The notes beneath the pieces were generated by a model. That model was given only the letters and a program-made list of their open reading frames with translations. It had not been told where the DNA came from and searched no databases. Shown piece by piece: positions 1-10,052 of a stretch of DNA of 64,000 nt (its first letter is position 1; each line of letters begins with the position of its first letter). The position numbers and the translations under genes are program-made. The stretch is from Planctomycetota bacterium. GTDB lineage: Bacteria; Planctomycetota; Planctomycetia; Pirellulales; Pirellulaceae. The DNA is taken from contig JAPLNI010000059.1 of the NCBI GenBank assembly GCA_026692865.1, forward strand, positions 1 to 64,000, read 5' to 3'.

Positions 1-2
1 AG

Positions 3-164
3 TCGAGGCAACAAGATTTAAACTTGAAAACCGAACTTCTAGCGGCAATGTTTCGCTCCGGTCACCCCCGATCGGAAGGCGTTTACGTCATTCTCGACGA
101 TCGCGAAAAAGATGTGAAGCACAAGTCAAACACTATCGCCATCAAAGCAACGAATGCAAGATAG
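3..164 (+). CDS. possible 3' end of an uncharacterised gene (partial)
   Basis: One frame is open from the left window edge to a TAG stop at 162-164, giving 53 codons. The peptide contains a segment rich in charged residues (VILDDREKDVKHKSN) and has normal-looking composition, so it may be the C-terminus of a gene that begins outside the window. No family is recognised. A 53-codon open stretch can also occur by chance. From 165 to 454 nothing convincing is seen. Confidence 0.3.
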   Translation, partial: SRQQDLNLKTELLAAMFRSGHPRSEGVYVILDDREKDVKHKSNTIAIKATNAR

Positions 165-454
165 TTCCGATCGCTAATCAGGTTCAGCAATCCGAGTTAT
201 GGCGCTTCAAATTTTCTACTGCAGCAAGGGCATGCGGGACAAAATTGAAAACAGCAGCGCGCATACCGACGCAGGCAAGTGAGTCTCTCCTTCTCGGGTT
301 GAGTCCATCTGCGGTCGTAACATCTCGAATCGCAGCGTTTGTCGCCTGTATAGACGGTTTTAGGCGAAGGATTTCTGCTGACTGACGATGAGATTTAGGA
401 CATTGCCTACGGAGATGTTTAGGGATTGAATCTACTCATTGAATTGATCCCTAA

Positions 455-1876
455 TTATTCGATGGCTTTTGATTTCTTGACTTTTTTCTTTTCGCCTTTG
501 ACTTTCGGCTTGTTGCTTTCGACACCATTGGGTTTTGGTTCCGGGATGGTCGCTAAGATGGCGGCGAATCTTGCTCGTGCAGCAATGACTTGAGGTTCCT
601 TTGAATCGCTTACATCCGTGTAATCTATGCCATTGCGGCTGGCACCGCAATCGAAGAATTTTTCGCCAGCTCCGTGCATCCCAATTTGCAACAACCAGCG
701 ATCGTCACGCAGCAAACGCCCGTCGTCGAGATGACTATAAATCCAATCGCGATGCTTGACTTGCGCACCGTTCAGCACCGGCAAGAGACTGTGGCCATCG
801 AACGGTCGATCGGTCGGAAGCTTCGCCCCAGAGATGGCCGCCAGTGTTGGCATGATGTCGGTAAGATCAGCGACGGCCATCGACGTAAGTCCCTTCTTCA
901 CCGTTGGCCCAAGAAAGATACCGGGGACTCGCGCGCCAAGTTCCGTAACGGTTCCCTTACCGTCGCCACCGGTCCCATTATCGCCGACCAACAGAATGTA
1001 AGTGTTCTCAGCCAACCCTTCAGCTTTCAGTCCGTTGCGAAGTTGCCCCATCAGATAATCGAAGTACTCGAGATTCGTTTTAAAGCCGCTTTCAAGCTTC
1101 TTGCCTGCATGATTTGGATCAGGCGTTTCGACATGAGGACCGTGCGTGAGGACCGACGTGTAGTAAATGAAAAACGGCTGGCTTTTGTGACGCTTGGCAA
1201 AGTCGATGGCAAACGCATTGAATAGATCCGGACCATATTGATCGGCCGTCGTCGGCAAGTGCTTACCATTCTCGACAATACTAGGATGCCAGTATCGTGG
1301 GTTCCCATTTTCGTTCGACTTCGACGCATCGTGCGTCACGCCTGTTGGTAAGTTATGTTCATACGCCCACATGCGGTATTCATCGAATCCGCAGTCATGA
1401 ATGAGCGTCGGAACTTCACCTGCGAGCTGCCACTTACCGACCTGGGCCGTGACGTAACCCGCCGACTTCATCAAATCACCGACCGTAAAGTGATTGAAGA
1501 TTGAAGCTTCGGGCGTATTCTGAGGCGGTCGAAATGCTTTGTTGCTCATCCCTAGGAAACCACTATGAAAGCCATATTGGCCTGTCATCAAGGCAACGCG
1601 AGTCGGCGTGCAGAGTGGCATCGCAAAGAACGTTTCGAAGCGTACTCCATCCGCCGCCATCCGGTCGAGGTTGGGCGTATGATGCTCCGCGTTGCCATAA
1701 CAGCCTAATTCTTTTGCCCCTAAATCGTCAGCCAGAATTAAAATGACATTTGGTGGTTGAGCAGCCATCGACAATTCTCCGGCCCATAGCCATCCGCCGA
1801 CGATGGCCAAGACCCAGACAGTCTGTGAAGGAAGCCAAGTCATCCAATGAATTGGGAGAGTGTGCTCAAACATCAT
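455..1876 (-). CDS. secreted arylsulfatase-type sulfatase
   Basis: A 473-residue protein of the formylglycine-dependent sulfatase family, which hydrolyses sulfate esters, in planctomycetes usually on sulfated polysaccharides. A hydrophobic signal segment spans about residues 12-38. Metal ligands D50-D51 follow in the NVILILADD block. The sulfatase signature CTPTR lies at residues 89-93, and C89 is the cysteine expected to be converted to formylglycine by a maturase encoded elsewhere. Later conserved blocks include the GDNG and GHSLLPVL regions. The C-terminus is an unusual lysine-rich tail of about 25 residues. It starts with two ATG codons, so the first or second could be used. It stands alone beside an insertion sequence. 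The substrate cannot be inferred. Confidence 0.93.
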   Translation of the reverse strand: MMFEHTLPIHWMTWLPSQTVWVLAIVGGWLWAGELSMAAQPPNVILILADDLGAKELGCYGNAEHHTPNLDRMAADGVRFETFFAMPLCTPTRVALMTGQYGFHSGFLGMSNKAFRPPQNTPEASIFNHFTVGDLMKSAGYVTAQVGKWQLAGEVPTLIHDCGFDEYRMWAYEHNLPTGVTHDASKSNENGNPRYWHPSIVENGKHLPTTADQYGPDLFNAFAIDFAKRHKSQPFFIYYTSVLTHGPHVETPDPNHAGKKLESGFKTNLEYFDYLMGQLRNGLKAEGLAENTYILLVGDNGTGGDGKGTVTELGARVPGIFLGPTVKKGLTSMAVADLTDIMPTLAAISGAKLPTDRPFDGHSLLPVLNGAQVKHRDWIYSHLDDGRLLRDDRWLLQIGMHGAGEKFFDCGASRNGIDYTDVSDSKEPQVIAARARFAAILATIPEPKPNGVESNKPKVKGEKKKVKKSKAIE

Positions 1877-2098
1877 CGTATTCTCGCTTGAGGGTGGCCA
1901 TTGGGAAGGAGTGTTCGTTCTGCAATACGTCGATGCTGATTCACTTGCCTAGGCCCGAATCAGCATCCCCAAAGTTCTACCATGTTCGTCAAGATAGTTT
2001 GCTTCGTAAGGTAGAATTTGTGGGCTGATTTTGGTGACATCGCAGATTCTTATCCGTTAGTCAGTATTTGTTTAGAAAAGGGGCTGACACGCGCGGAC

Positions 2099-2115
2099 TA
2101 GCCTAACTTCCCCAA
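2099..2115 (+). repeat. left terminal inverted repeat of the IS
   Basis: TAGCCTAACTTCCCCAA, matching the complement of 4149-4165 at 16 of 17 positions and the left end of the 15.4 kb derivative at 16 of 17. Confidence 0.8.
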
Positions 2116-2166
2116 CAAGTCGCGACTGAATGATAAATCTATTGGTTTTTTGCTTTTTCGTTTCCA

Positions 2167-3866
2167 CTACATTTTGCCCATACGAATTCGAGTGGGCAAT
2201 CTGATGCCAAGTTTTTCTATCAGAATGCGTTGATGCTCAGTTGGCCTTGCGACGCACCGGTTTCGTATTTCGTGCCCGCTATCGGTAGGAAGTAATATGT
2301 CTACCATTCGGATCTCAGACAACTCCGAAATAGCTCGCCGTGGCTCGTCTCTTAAACCGGCTCGCTTGCGTTGTTGACCAAGCGTCTTCCAAAGTACGAA
2401 TGACAAGAAGCACACAAATATGTGCGATCGAACACGGTCTTCTTTTGGTGCCAAACTGGACGGATGCTCAAATCTGATTTTTGGATTCGGAATGCATCCT
2501 CAGCCTCAGTCAACTGGATGTAGGCCTTCCACAGGTCTTCGTCACTCCAGTCTGTGACGTTCGTGCGTAGAAGGTAGCAACCATCGCTTAAATCATGCCA
2601 GTCAGTTGCTGGCTTGATCTTTTTCCAATCGATCAATGCAAACTTTTTATCCTTATTCGTCAAAACTTCAACTTCAACTTCAACTTCAACTTCGAACAAG
2701 TGCGATGCGAGAGTGTTTTGTCCAAGGAGTCTTCCTATCTCACGAGAAACAATCAACGGATCTCGGTTCTGCTTTTCGCATCGAGCTTTCATAGTTTCGA
2801 GTCGTTCTGCTGTCTTGTCGGCAGCGCGTTGCACGATTGCTTTGTCTTTTTCTTTCCGATCTTGGCTACGGCATAGAGTGAACGTCTCAGTTACTTCGTC
2901 GGTGCTATCTGAATCCTCTTCCTTGCGCATCTTGCACCACTTAATTTCGATACCGTTGCGAATCGTAGTCCAGTCCTGTTTGAGAAGTTCTTGTTCAAAC
3001 TTTTTAAGTAAAGCTTTATTCGTTCCGATGATGTATCGGCGGTTCTCTTGCCGTAGGAATTCCAGGTTGTCTTCGGAGGTCATGCCGCGATCCATCACCC
3101 AGATGCGATCCGATTTTCCGTGTCGCCTTTCCATCATCTCGACGATGCCCTTAACAGTTGTCACGTCCGCTGTATTTCCTGCAAAAACCTCTTATCCCAA
3201 AGGCATTCCACATCGCGTAACAAACAATGCAATACAGACTTGTTTACAGTCGCTACGTTGGTCACGCGAATAACCCCGTTTGGCCAATGGATTGCCTAAG
3301 CACTGTCCTTCGAAGAAGGTGCTTGTGACGTCGTAAAGCAGCAAGTCATATTCTATATCGAAGAGCTCTCCGATTCGGTTTTTGATGTGGATTTCTAATG
3401 CTTCTTTATGTGGAAGAAGCTCATCCAACGCCCGGTATAAACGATTGTCATCCACGCGATCTGCTGGAACGCCAAGCAAATCAGGAAGTGCAGTTTTGGG
3501 ATACCATTGCTCCGAAATATAGATCTCGCTCGAAGGATCTAATAGTCTCGCAATGACGAGAATCATTGCTGTAATCGACCACTGAATTTGCTCTTTGCCC
3601 TTAGGAAGCTGCTTGTTTAAGAACTCGTCGAGTTTGAGCTTTTCGATTAGTTGGAGTGCTAGCCAAGGACCACCGAACGAGCGGCTGTTTTCAACACGCA
3701 CGGCGTTAGCGTTAACACGAACCCAACGAGGTTCGACAGGCGTGTCCTCGAATTCGAAAAGTGATTGCTGCGTGAAGCTTGCGGACGAGTCGCTTTTAAT
3801 GACATCGTCTTGGTTGCTTTCAGCCGCCTTCAATACCCCCAAGCCGCCCGGCTTGGTCCAAAGCAC
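2167..3866 (-). pseudogene. IS1634/IS4-superfamily transposase, interrupted
   Basis: About 566 codons in total, the normal length for this family. The N-terminal part (3866-3192) contains the first catalytic Asp region LLLYDVTSTFFEG. Its frame stops at a TAA at 3192-3194, where a conserved aromatic residue would be expected (GMPLG-stop-EVFAGN). The same frame resumes immediately with EVFAGNTADVTTVKG and runs to 2352, including the second Asp block RIWVMDRGM. The last 90 or so residues are then in another frame (2454-2167), so there is also a single-base indel near 2440. An (EV)5 stretch inside corresponds to five AACTTC hexanucleotides at 2664-2693 on the plus strand. Two independent lesions make activity unlikely. 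Confidence 0.85.
2664..2693 (+). repeat. hexanucleotide microsatellite inside the transposase
   Basis: Five perfect AACTTC units in tandem, read on the minus strand as (Glu-Val)5 in the transposase. It is a likely slippage site, but in units of six bases, so it preserves the frame. Confidence 0.8.
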
Positions 3867-4148
3867 CTAGCCATGCCACAACATTCTGACGAGGACCACG
3901 TTCGGTGCGCACCGACTCTACCAAGGCCCAATAGGCTCGGCGTTCGCCCTCGACAGTTCTGAAACATTGACGGATATACATGCCGAGAAATTATCCGCGG
4001 AAATAGCCCGGTCTAGAGGTGGCCCGTTTCCACTACATTTGATTTCAGAAAGTCGTGAACCATTGAGCCATTCCCAACGCTATCCATGGGAAAAAATCAC
4101 AACACTACACCTTCAAAAACTCAAAAAAGAAAATTATCAAAATTCTTG

Positions 4149-4165
4149 TTGGGGAAGTTGGGCTA
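4149..4165 (-). repeat. right terminal inverted repeat of the IS
   Basis: TTGGGGAAGTTGGGCTA, identical to the right end of the derivative at 15970-15986 and the inverse of the left end with one mismatch. Confidence 0.8.
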
Positions 4166-4553
4166 CGAATCGTTGACGATCTATATCCCAAAACTTAGAC
4201 AAGCCCCCGGCGGCTTCGCCAAGCTGGCCACCTTGATTGCTTCGCGCAATGACCTTGGACCCGTGTTTTACCTCGACGCCGGGGATTCTCGCCCCCCTTT
4301 GTCAGAGGATCTTCGCTTCTAAAAATGGGCATACGGCGACTCTAGTCTCTTAAGGCCGCCGTTTGCGTCTGGCACGGCAAACGCCGTTGCTAAGCTGCTC
4401 CGGTCACCCCAAACGAATGGCACGTAGCTTTGTCGTAAGTCGCAACAGGTAAATGACATATACACAGAAGGCCTCACCTGCGTAAATGGTTCTTGCAACA
4501 GTCCCATAAACGCTAGGAAGCCCAGGATCTGTAATTCTAAGGATGGTTGGTTT

Positions 4554-5090
4554 CAGCAGCAGTTCAATTTCCTCAGAAGTCAGTTTCTACAGGAGGGAAA
4601 TCTGCCGTTTACGGACGTTCTTTCAGAAGAGTGCTTTTCAGAGGCTTTGACAGCAATCGAAGTGCGCTGGAATGACAGTATCTACCCACCCTTAGTTACT
4701 AGTTACTCTTAGGGTTTTTCTAGTACAAGTTCTCAGTGCCGATCATTCTTGTCGGGCAGCTGTTGCTCGCTTGTTAGCACATCGAATCTCTCGTAAGCAA
4801 GCCCCATGCTCGTCAGAGACGGGCGCTTACTGTCAGGCCAGAAAAAGACTGCAGAGAAGTTTTGCTCGGCGGTGGCTCGGCTCGTAGGACGAAAGCTGGA
4901 TTCGAAAGTTGATTCAAGGTGGCTTTGGAAAGGACGCCGTGTATACATGTTTGATGGATCAACTGTATCGATGCCGGATACAGCAGCCAACCAAGCAGCT
5001 TATCTACAACCCTACAATCAGAAAGCCGGCGTTGGCTTTCCGCTCGCACGTATCGCGGCGGTAAGCGAGACGTTGTCACAGACATTGTAG
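4554..5090 (+). pseudogene. IS4-family transposase fragment (DDE_Tnp_1 type)
   Basis: Three consecutive pieces of one transposase lie in different frames. The first begins near 4554 (FNFLRSQFLQEG...) and reads to IYPPLVT near 4700. There the 7 bases AGTTACT occur twice in tandem, and removing one copy restores the frame (LRVFLVQVLSADHSCRAAV...). A further shift near 4850 leads to the frame starting at 4806, which carries the family block WLWKGRRVYMFDGSTVSMPDT with the catalytic Asp in FDGS. Similarity ends after VGFPLARIAAV at about 5060, so the C-terminal half is missing. No terminal repeats were found. It is an old remnant. Confidence 0.75.
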
Positions 5091-5582
5091 ACGGCGACTT
5101 TCACACCGACCGGTGACCAGGTGCCATCGCTATATCTCAGTTCGCGGGCCATGCCCCACGATTTAGATTTGATTCGAGATACAGGTTTACAAAGCAGCGT
5201 CCGCTTCGGAGGATCGATAATCCAAGATCGGTTGCAACCGGGCAAACTGAGGTTGATATCCTCTTATGTAAAGAAGGCGGCTTGAATCGATGTCGTCGCA
5301 GAATGTTTTACGTCTCCAACGGCTCGAATTTACTCAAATTCGCCCGATCCATTCGGCATTTATTCGATGAACCTACATGTCGATACCAGTCCTACGAATC
5401 GCACGCATCGTCGGCAACGAATCCAATTCGATAGTGGACTTGCCGCTGGATCGCTGGCGCTTCTCAAAGCATGGGATCATGATGCGCGAAATGCCCGGGA
5501 GTTAGGCCTTCGGTTATGATAAGATCTAGACTTTGGTACGGTTCCATTCCTCACCTCTCAACCTGCTTTTAGGAATTCTCTG
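5091..5582. other. intergenic stretch without a recognised gene
   Basis: Between the transposase remnant and operon A. A minus-strand frame (5245-5018) has somewhat protein-like composition (KSWGMARELRYSDGTWSPV) but is cut by a stop just upstream and matches nothing recognised. It is treated as unassigned remnant DNA. The promoter of operon A should lie near the 3' end of this stretch, but no confident -35/-10 pair was found. Confidence 0.4.
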
Positions 5583-6485
5583 ATGAAATCTCCGGCCTAT
5601 CTTTTGCTTATCGCATTGTCGCTCGGGATTCTTGGCAATTCGTATGGTGACGAGTCTATCTTTTCTGGACCGCAAGTCGGAGAAAGACTTTCTCCATTCA
5701 CGGTACGAGGAGTCTTCGATCAGGATGCTGGAAAGGATTTAGATTTTGTCGTTCAAGCAGGCGGCAAGCCGATCGTGTTGATCTTCGTCCATGACGTCAA
5801 TCGTCAATCGGTCAGCATGACTCGAATTCTTTCGCAATATGCGTTCAACCGCGCCAAGGATGGATTGGCCACTGGCGTCGTCTGGTTGGATGATGACCCA
5901 ACTGAAGCTGAAACCAGTCTTAAAAAGATACGGCATGCATTGGTGTCTCAAGTTCCCATCGGCATATCAGTCGATGGACTTGAAGGTCCGGGCAGTTATG
6001 GACTAAATCGAAACGTGATGCTCACCATCCTGGTTGGGAAAGAAGGAAAGGTAACAGCCAACTACGCATTGGTACAACCGAGTTTGCAGGCTGACTTGCC
6101 GAAGATTCTGAAAAGCATCGTAGCCGTCGCTGGAGGAACCGTACCGAAGCTGGAAGAGCTTGAAGGGATGCCAGAGACAATGAAGAAGCAAGCTCCAATG
6201 ACAAAGAGTCAAGACTTGCGTCCATTGCTCGCTCCAGTGATTCGCCGCGATGCGACTGCGGAACAAGTCGATAATGCAGCCAAAGCAGTCGAAGAATTGG
6301 TTGAGAAAGATCAAGCAGTTCGAACTGAAGTAGGGCGAATCGCCAATACGATCATCAATGCCGGTAAGCTGAGTGATTACGGTACGGCCCGAGCTCAAGA
6401 ATATCTTAATAAATGGGCGAAAGCCTACGGTGATGCCTCGAGTCAGAAACAAGACGAAAAGCGTACTTCCGGAGACAAACAATGA
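5583..6485 (+). CDS. secreted thioredoxin-like protein, first gene of operon A
   Basis: 300 residues. A signal peptide covers residues 1-22 (cleavage near NSYGDE). Residues about 28-180 have the pattern of a thioredoxin/redoxin fold (VGERLSPFTVRGVFD, GKPIVLIFVHDVN, ISVDGLEGPGSYGL), but there is no CxxC active-site pair, so a peroxiredoxin-like or purely structural role is more likely than disulfide exchange. The C-terminal third is charged and probably helical. It overlaps the next gene by 4 bases (ATGA at 6482-6485), indicating translational coupling with the cytochrome-like protein. The function is not known. Confidence 0.8.
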   Translation: MKSPAYLLLIALSLGILGNSYGDESIFSGPQVGERLSPFTVRGVFDQDAGKDLDFVVQAGGKPIVLIFVHDVNRQSVSMTRILSQYAFNRAKDGLATGVVWLDDDPTEAETSLKKIRHALVSQVPIGISVDGLEGPGSYGLNRNVMLTILVGKEGKVTANYALVQPSLQADLPKILKSIVAVAGGTVPKLEELEGMPETMKKQAPMTKSQDLRPLLAPVIRRDATAEQVDNAAKAVEELVEKDQAVRTEVGRIANTIINAGKLSDYGTARAQEYLNKWAKAYGDASSQKQDEKRTSGDKQ

Positions 6486-8644
6486 GTATTGCTGGCTGGC
6501 TGGCTGTTGTTTTGATGGCAGCCGAAGTGGGTCGCCCAGTTGAAAGACCAGTTGAAAGACCAGTCGATCGCCCAGTCGATCACCCAGTGCATTTCGACAA
6601 CCAAATCATTCCGGTTCTAACCAAGGCTGGATGTAACGCTGGGGCATGTCATGGTGCGGCGGCAGGACGCGGTGGCTTTCACCTATCGCTGTTAGGCGCC
6701 GATCCGGCTGCCGATTTCGAGGCAATTAAACAGGCTTATGAGGGTCGGCGGATCAACCTTGTGCATCCCGAAGCAAGTCTATTGCTTACCAAGCCAACAG
6801 GACAGCTCGATCATGGTGGCGATGTAGCTTTGGATGAAAAAAGTCCTGGTGCCGAGCGTATTTTAAAATGGATCCGATCCGGAGCAACGCGGGCTGCGCC
6901 CAAGCGACTGCTTAACGTTGAAATCGAGCCACGGCGGTACATCGCCAGCTCGATACCCGATAGCGTCCCGCTGCGCGTCATAGCCACCTTCGAAGGTGGG
7001 CCCGCCGAAGACGTGACCGCTTGGACAGTCTTCAGTTCTGCGGATCCCGCCGCCGTCGAAATCGATCGCGACTATGTCGCGACTGTCAGACGTCGCGGAC
7101 AGCATGTAGTGATCGCAAGATTTCTCGATCGCGTCGTCCCGATCCAGTTCAACGTGCCCTTGTCCGATAGTAGGATCGATTTATCATGCGAGTCACGAGC
7201 TAACTTGATTGATGAAGAAATTCTCAGCGTGTTGTCAGACCTTCGAATACCCGTTTCTGCAACTGCATCGGATACGGCCTATCTCCGACGAGTAACGCTG
7301 GATTTGACCGGTCGTTTACCTGAACCCGCGACCGTCGATAGCTACCTGAACGATACATTATCGGATAAGCGCAATCGCTTAGTAGCGAATCTCCTGACAA
7401 GCGATGCGTTCACCGATCACTGGACACTGAAGTTTGCAAGACTACTTCAGATTCGTTCGCTACCGAACGACAGCGATGGAGTCAAAGCCTACTCGAAATG
7501 GTTGCGGCGAGAAATCGGCAACGACGTGCCGCTGGATGCGATGGCCCGTGAACTACTCACCGCTACAGGCGATTCGCATGTGGTTGGACCTGCCAACTTC
7601 GGTCGAATGGTTCCCGACGCGCGTGGACAAGCGGAGCTTGTCGGTAAGTTCTTCCTCGGCATGCGATTGGGATGCGCGAACTGTCATAACCATCCCTTGG
7701 ATAAATGGACGCAGGATGACTACCACGGGCTAGCCGCTATTTTTGCGAGGCTCGATCGCGGCCGACAAGTACAGATCACCGCCCGCGGTAGTGTGACCAA
7801 CTTGAGAACTAATCAGCCTGCAGTGCCTCGTATCCCAGGTAAAAAGTATCTGAATGCCGATGTTGATCACCGCGAGGAAGTGGCCAGGTGGGTTACTTCT
7901 GGTGAAGATCGGTACTTTGCAAAGGCAACCGTCAATCGACTTTGGCGTGCACTTTTCGGTCGAGGCCTAGTAGAGCCGACGGACGATATGCGTGAAACGA
8001 ATCCCTCGACTCATCCAGAGTTGCTCGATCGGCTAGCTGAAGATTTTATTCAAAATAATTTTAAGATCCGGCATACGCTCGAGCTGATCGTTCTTAGCAA
8101 TACGTATGGAAGAAGCGAAGCGACCGTCGCTGGCAATGAAATGGACGACCAATTTTACTCACATGCCTATCGCCGCCCACTTTCGCCAGAAGTATTGGCC
8201 GACGCAATTGCCGATGTAACGGACGTTGCTAACGAATTTCTCGGACGCGATGCTGTTACTCGTGCTGTCTTGCTCATCGATCCATTATCGCCAGCTCCGT
8301 CGCTTGATATCCTCGGGCGATGTTCGCGGGCGATTGGATGCGACGAAAACGGATCGGTTGAACGAGGGCTGCCGGCACAATTACACTTGCTCAATGGTAA
8401 CCTGATCAATCAAAAGTTAATCGATCCAAAAGGGCGGCTTCAAGGTTTGATAGCGGGGAATAAGTCCAACGAGGACATAGTCGACGATTTTTACCTGCGA
8501 GCCCTCGGGCGCCATCCGCATGTAGACGAGCGTCAACGATGGAATGTTCGTCTCAATAGTGTCGATCCCGACGAACGCAAGAAACAACTCGAAGATTTTG
8601 TGTGGAGTCTTTTGAACAGCCAATCGTTTATGGAAAACCACTAA
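6482..8644 (+). CDS. DUF1549/DUF1553 planctomycete cytochrome-type protein (operon A)
   Basis: 720 residues, exported (hydrophobic N-terminus, residues 1-15). The order is: an N-terminal cytochrome-like segment with CNAGACHG (C51, C56, H57), a bacterial Ig-like region at about 150-225, DUF1549 at about 230-430 (IDEEILSVLSDLRIPV, YLRRVTLDLTGRLP) containing a CANCH haem-type motif at C398-C401-H402, and DUF1553 from about 470 (TVNRLWRALFGRGLVEP, ETNPSTHPELLD). Residues 17-36 carry an imperfect RPVE/RPVD/HPVH repeat. The family is typical of planctomycetes, nearly always next to DUF1501, as here. It is inferred to be periplasmic or envelope-located and haem-binding; its substrate is unknown. Confidence 0.92.
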   Translation: MSIAGWLAVVLMAAEVGRPVERPVERPVDRPVDHPVHFDNQIIPVLTKAGCNAGACHGAAAGRGGFHLSLLGADPAADFEAIKQAYEGRRINLVHPEASLLLTKPTGQLDHGGDVALDEKSPGAERILKWIRSGATRAAPKRLLNVEIEPRRYIASSIPDSVPLRVIATFEGGPAEDVTAWTVFSSADPAAVEIDRDYVATVRRRGQHVVIARFLDRVVPIQFNVPLSDSRIDLSCESRANLIDEEILSVLSDLRIPVSATASDTAYLRRVTLDLTGRLPEPATVDSYLNDTLSDKRNRLVANLLTSDAFTDHWTLKFARLLQIRSLPNDSDGVKAYSKWLRREIGNDVPLDAMARELLTATGDSHVVGPANFGRMVPDARGQAELVGKFFLGMRLGCANCHNHPLDKWTQDDYHGLAAIFARLDRGRQVQITARGSVTNLRTNQPAVPRIPGKKYLNADVDHREEVARWVTSGEDRYFAKATVNRLWRALFGRGLVEPTDDMRETNPSTHPELLDRLAEDFIQNNFKIRHTLELIVLSNTYGRSEATVAGNEMDDQFYSHAYRRPLSPEVLADAIADVTDVANEFLGRDAVTRAVLLIDPLSPAPSLDILGRCSRAIGCDENGSVERGLPAQLHLLNGNLINQKLIDPKGRLQGLIAGNKSNEDIVDDFYLRALGRHPHVDERQRWNVRLNSVDPDERKKQLEDFVWSLLNSQSFMENH

Positions 8645-8656
8645 AAGGAGCGAGTG

Positions 8657-9976
8657 ATGAATGATTCGAATCGTCGGCGTTGCGACGGCGTAAACCGTCG
8701 AGACGTGCTGCGTCTGGGAAGTCTAACTGGACTTCATTTTGGTCTGGGCGATTGGTATCGATTAAAGGCTGCCGCCGCGGAGCAAGGGAAGAGAGCAGCA
8801 AAATCGTGCATATTGCTATGGCTCGACGGCGGCCCAAGCCATTTAGAAACCTTCGATCTCAAGCCCGATGCACCCGCCGAAGTGCGTGGTCCGGTCAAGC
8901 CAATCGCGACCAATGTACCTGGTATTCAAATCAGCGAATGGATGCCTCGAACGGCGGCAGTCTGTGACAAGCTCGCGATTATCCGATCTATGACCTCACC
9001 GCTGGGAGAGCATGGACTCGCCAATGAATATTTGATGACTGGCTACAAACCGTCCCCCGTTCTGCAGTACCCGAGTTTTGGATCGGTACTGATGCATCTG
9101 CGATCCGATCAACCGATATTGCCACCGTATGTCGCGATACCCGAAGCTCGCTCGGCAGGTGCCGGTTTTCTTGGAAACAGCTATGATCCGTTCGCCACCG
9201 GCGGTGATCCATCGAAACCGGATTTTCGCGTGCAGGATCTCGAATTTTTTCCCGAAGTAGATTCCTCTCGTATCCTTCGTCGCCGCGAGTATCTTGCCGA
9301 ATTCGATACAGCTCAAGCCGGTTTTGAAGCTCGTAATATTCGTTCGGAGTCGTCCTTTGATAAAGCGTATCGCCTGGTGACTTCAACTGATGCGAAGCAA
9401 GCATTCGATCTTGCCTCGGAACCAGCGACCGTGCGAGGACGTTACGGGATGAAGATGTTTGGACAAAGTTGTCTTTTGGCGCGAAGGCTCGTCGAGCGGG
9501 GAGTCCCCTTCGTCAGCGTACTCAACACGGGCTGGGATACTCATGAAGGCCTCGTATTGCGATTGCGAGATGGTTATTCGGGAGCCGAAGTAGGCGTTGG
9601 CTTGATTCCGACCTTTGACCAGGCGTTCTCGGCCCTGATTGAGGACCTGACGCAACGAAATTTGCTCGACGAAACACTGGTTGTCGTCATGGGTGAATTT
9701 GGTCGCACTCCAAAAATTAATACGCGCGGCGGCCGTGACCATTGGCCACGCGTCTTCAGTGCAGTCTTAGCAGGCGGCGGCGCGCAGGGCGGACAGGTCG
9801 TTGGTTCTAGCGATCGTGTCGGTGAGAGTCCGCGCGACAATCCAGTATCTCCGAATGACTTGGCGTGTACGATTTACACCTTGTTGGGCGTCGATCCAAA
9901 TCAAGAGCTGCGGACAACCGACAGTCGTCCCGTTCCCGTGAATCAAGGTGGCCAAGTCATTCGCCAAATCATTTGA
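8657..9976 (+). CDS. DUF1501 secreted protein (operon A)
   Basis: 439 residues. The frame is open from a GTG at 8654, but AAAGGAG at 8644-8650 is well spaced for the ATG at 8657, which is preferred. The N-terminus contains NRRDVLRLG, a twin-arginine (Tat) type signal, followed by a moderately hydrophobic segment, so export in folded form is likely. DUF1501 belongs to the alkaline-phosphatase-like/sulfatase superfamily. Conserved blocks seen are LLWLDGGPSHLETFDLKPDAP, FGQSCLLARRLVERGVPFV, DTHEG, VVVMGEFGRTPKIN and RDHWPRVFSAVLAGGG. It lies 12 bases after the DUF1549 gene and is its usual partner. Confidence 0.93.
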   Translation: MNDSNRRRCDGVNRRDVLRLGSLTGLHFGLGDWYRLKAAAAEQGKRAAKSCILLWLDGGPSHLETFDLKPDAPAEVRGPVKPIATNVPGIQISEWMPRTAAVCDKLAIIRSMTSPLGEHGLANEYLMTGYKPSPVLQYPSFGSVLMHLRSDQPILPPYVAIPEARSAGAGFLGNSYDPFATGGDPSKPDFRVQDLEFFPEVDSSRILRRREYLAEFDTAQAGFEARNIRSESSFDKAYRLVTSTDAKQAFDLASEPATVRGRYGMKMFGQSCLLARRLVERGVPFVSVLNTGWDTHEGLVLRLRDGYSGAEVGVGLIPTFDQAFSALIEDLTQRNLLDETLVVVMGEFGRTPKINTRGGRDHWPRVFSAVLAGGGAQGGQVVGSSDRVGESPRDNPVSPNDLACTIYTLLGVDPNQELRTTDSRPVPVNQGGQVIRQII

Positions 9977-10052
9977 GTTTAAACAGTCGAAGAGATTGTT
10001 TGGTTGAACAGCGACGTTGTCCTTTCGTCGGCTGAATCCGCCGAAAGGAAAT

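Larger units (their letters stand above)
2099..4165 (-). mobile_element. IS1634-type insertion sequence, inactive copy
   Basis: An element of 2067 bp bounded by 17-bp inverted repeats: TAGCCTAACTTCCCCAA at 2099-2115, and the complement of TAGCCCAACTTCCCCAA at 4149-4165, with one mismatch. Inside is a single transposase on the minus strand, dead by a stop codon and a frameshift. A 15-bp sequence CGTTTCCACTACATT is present in direct orientation at 2159-2173 and 4025-4039, flanking the gene. A shortened copy with the same ends lies at 15400-15986. No target-site duplication was recognised. The family assignment rests on the transposase. Confidence 0.8.

Noticed and set aside
2595-3273. Plus-strand frames opposite the IS transposase
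   Set aside because: They include the translated microsatellite and have no recognised domain; the minus-strand frame is a known transposase.
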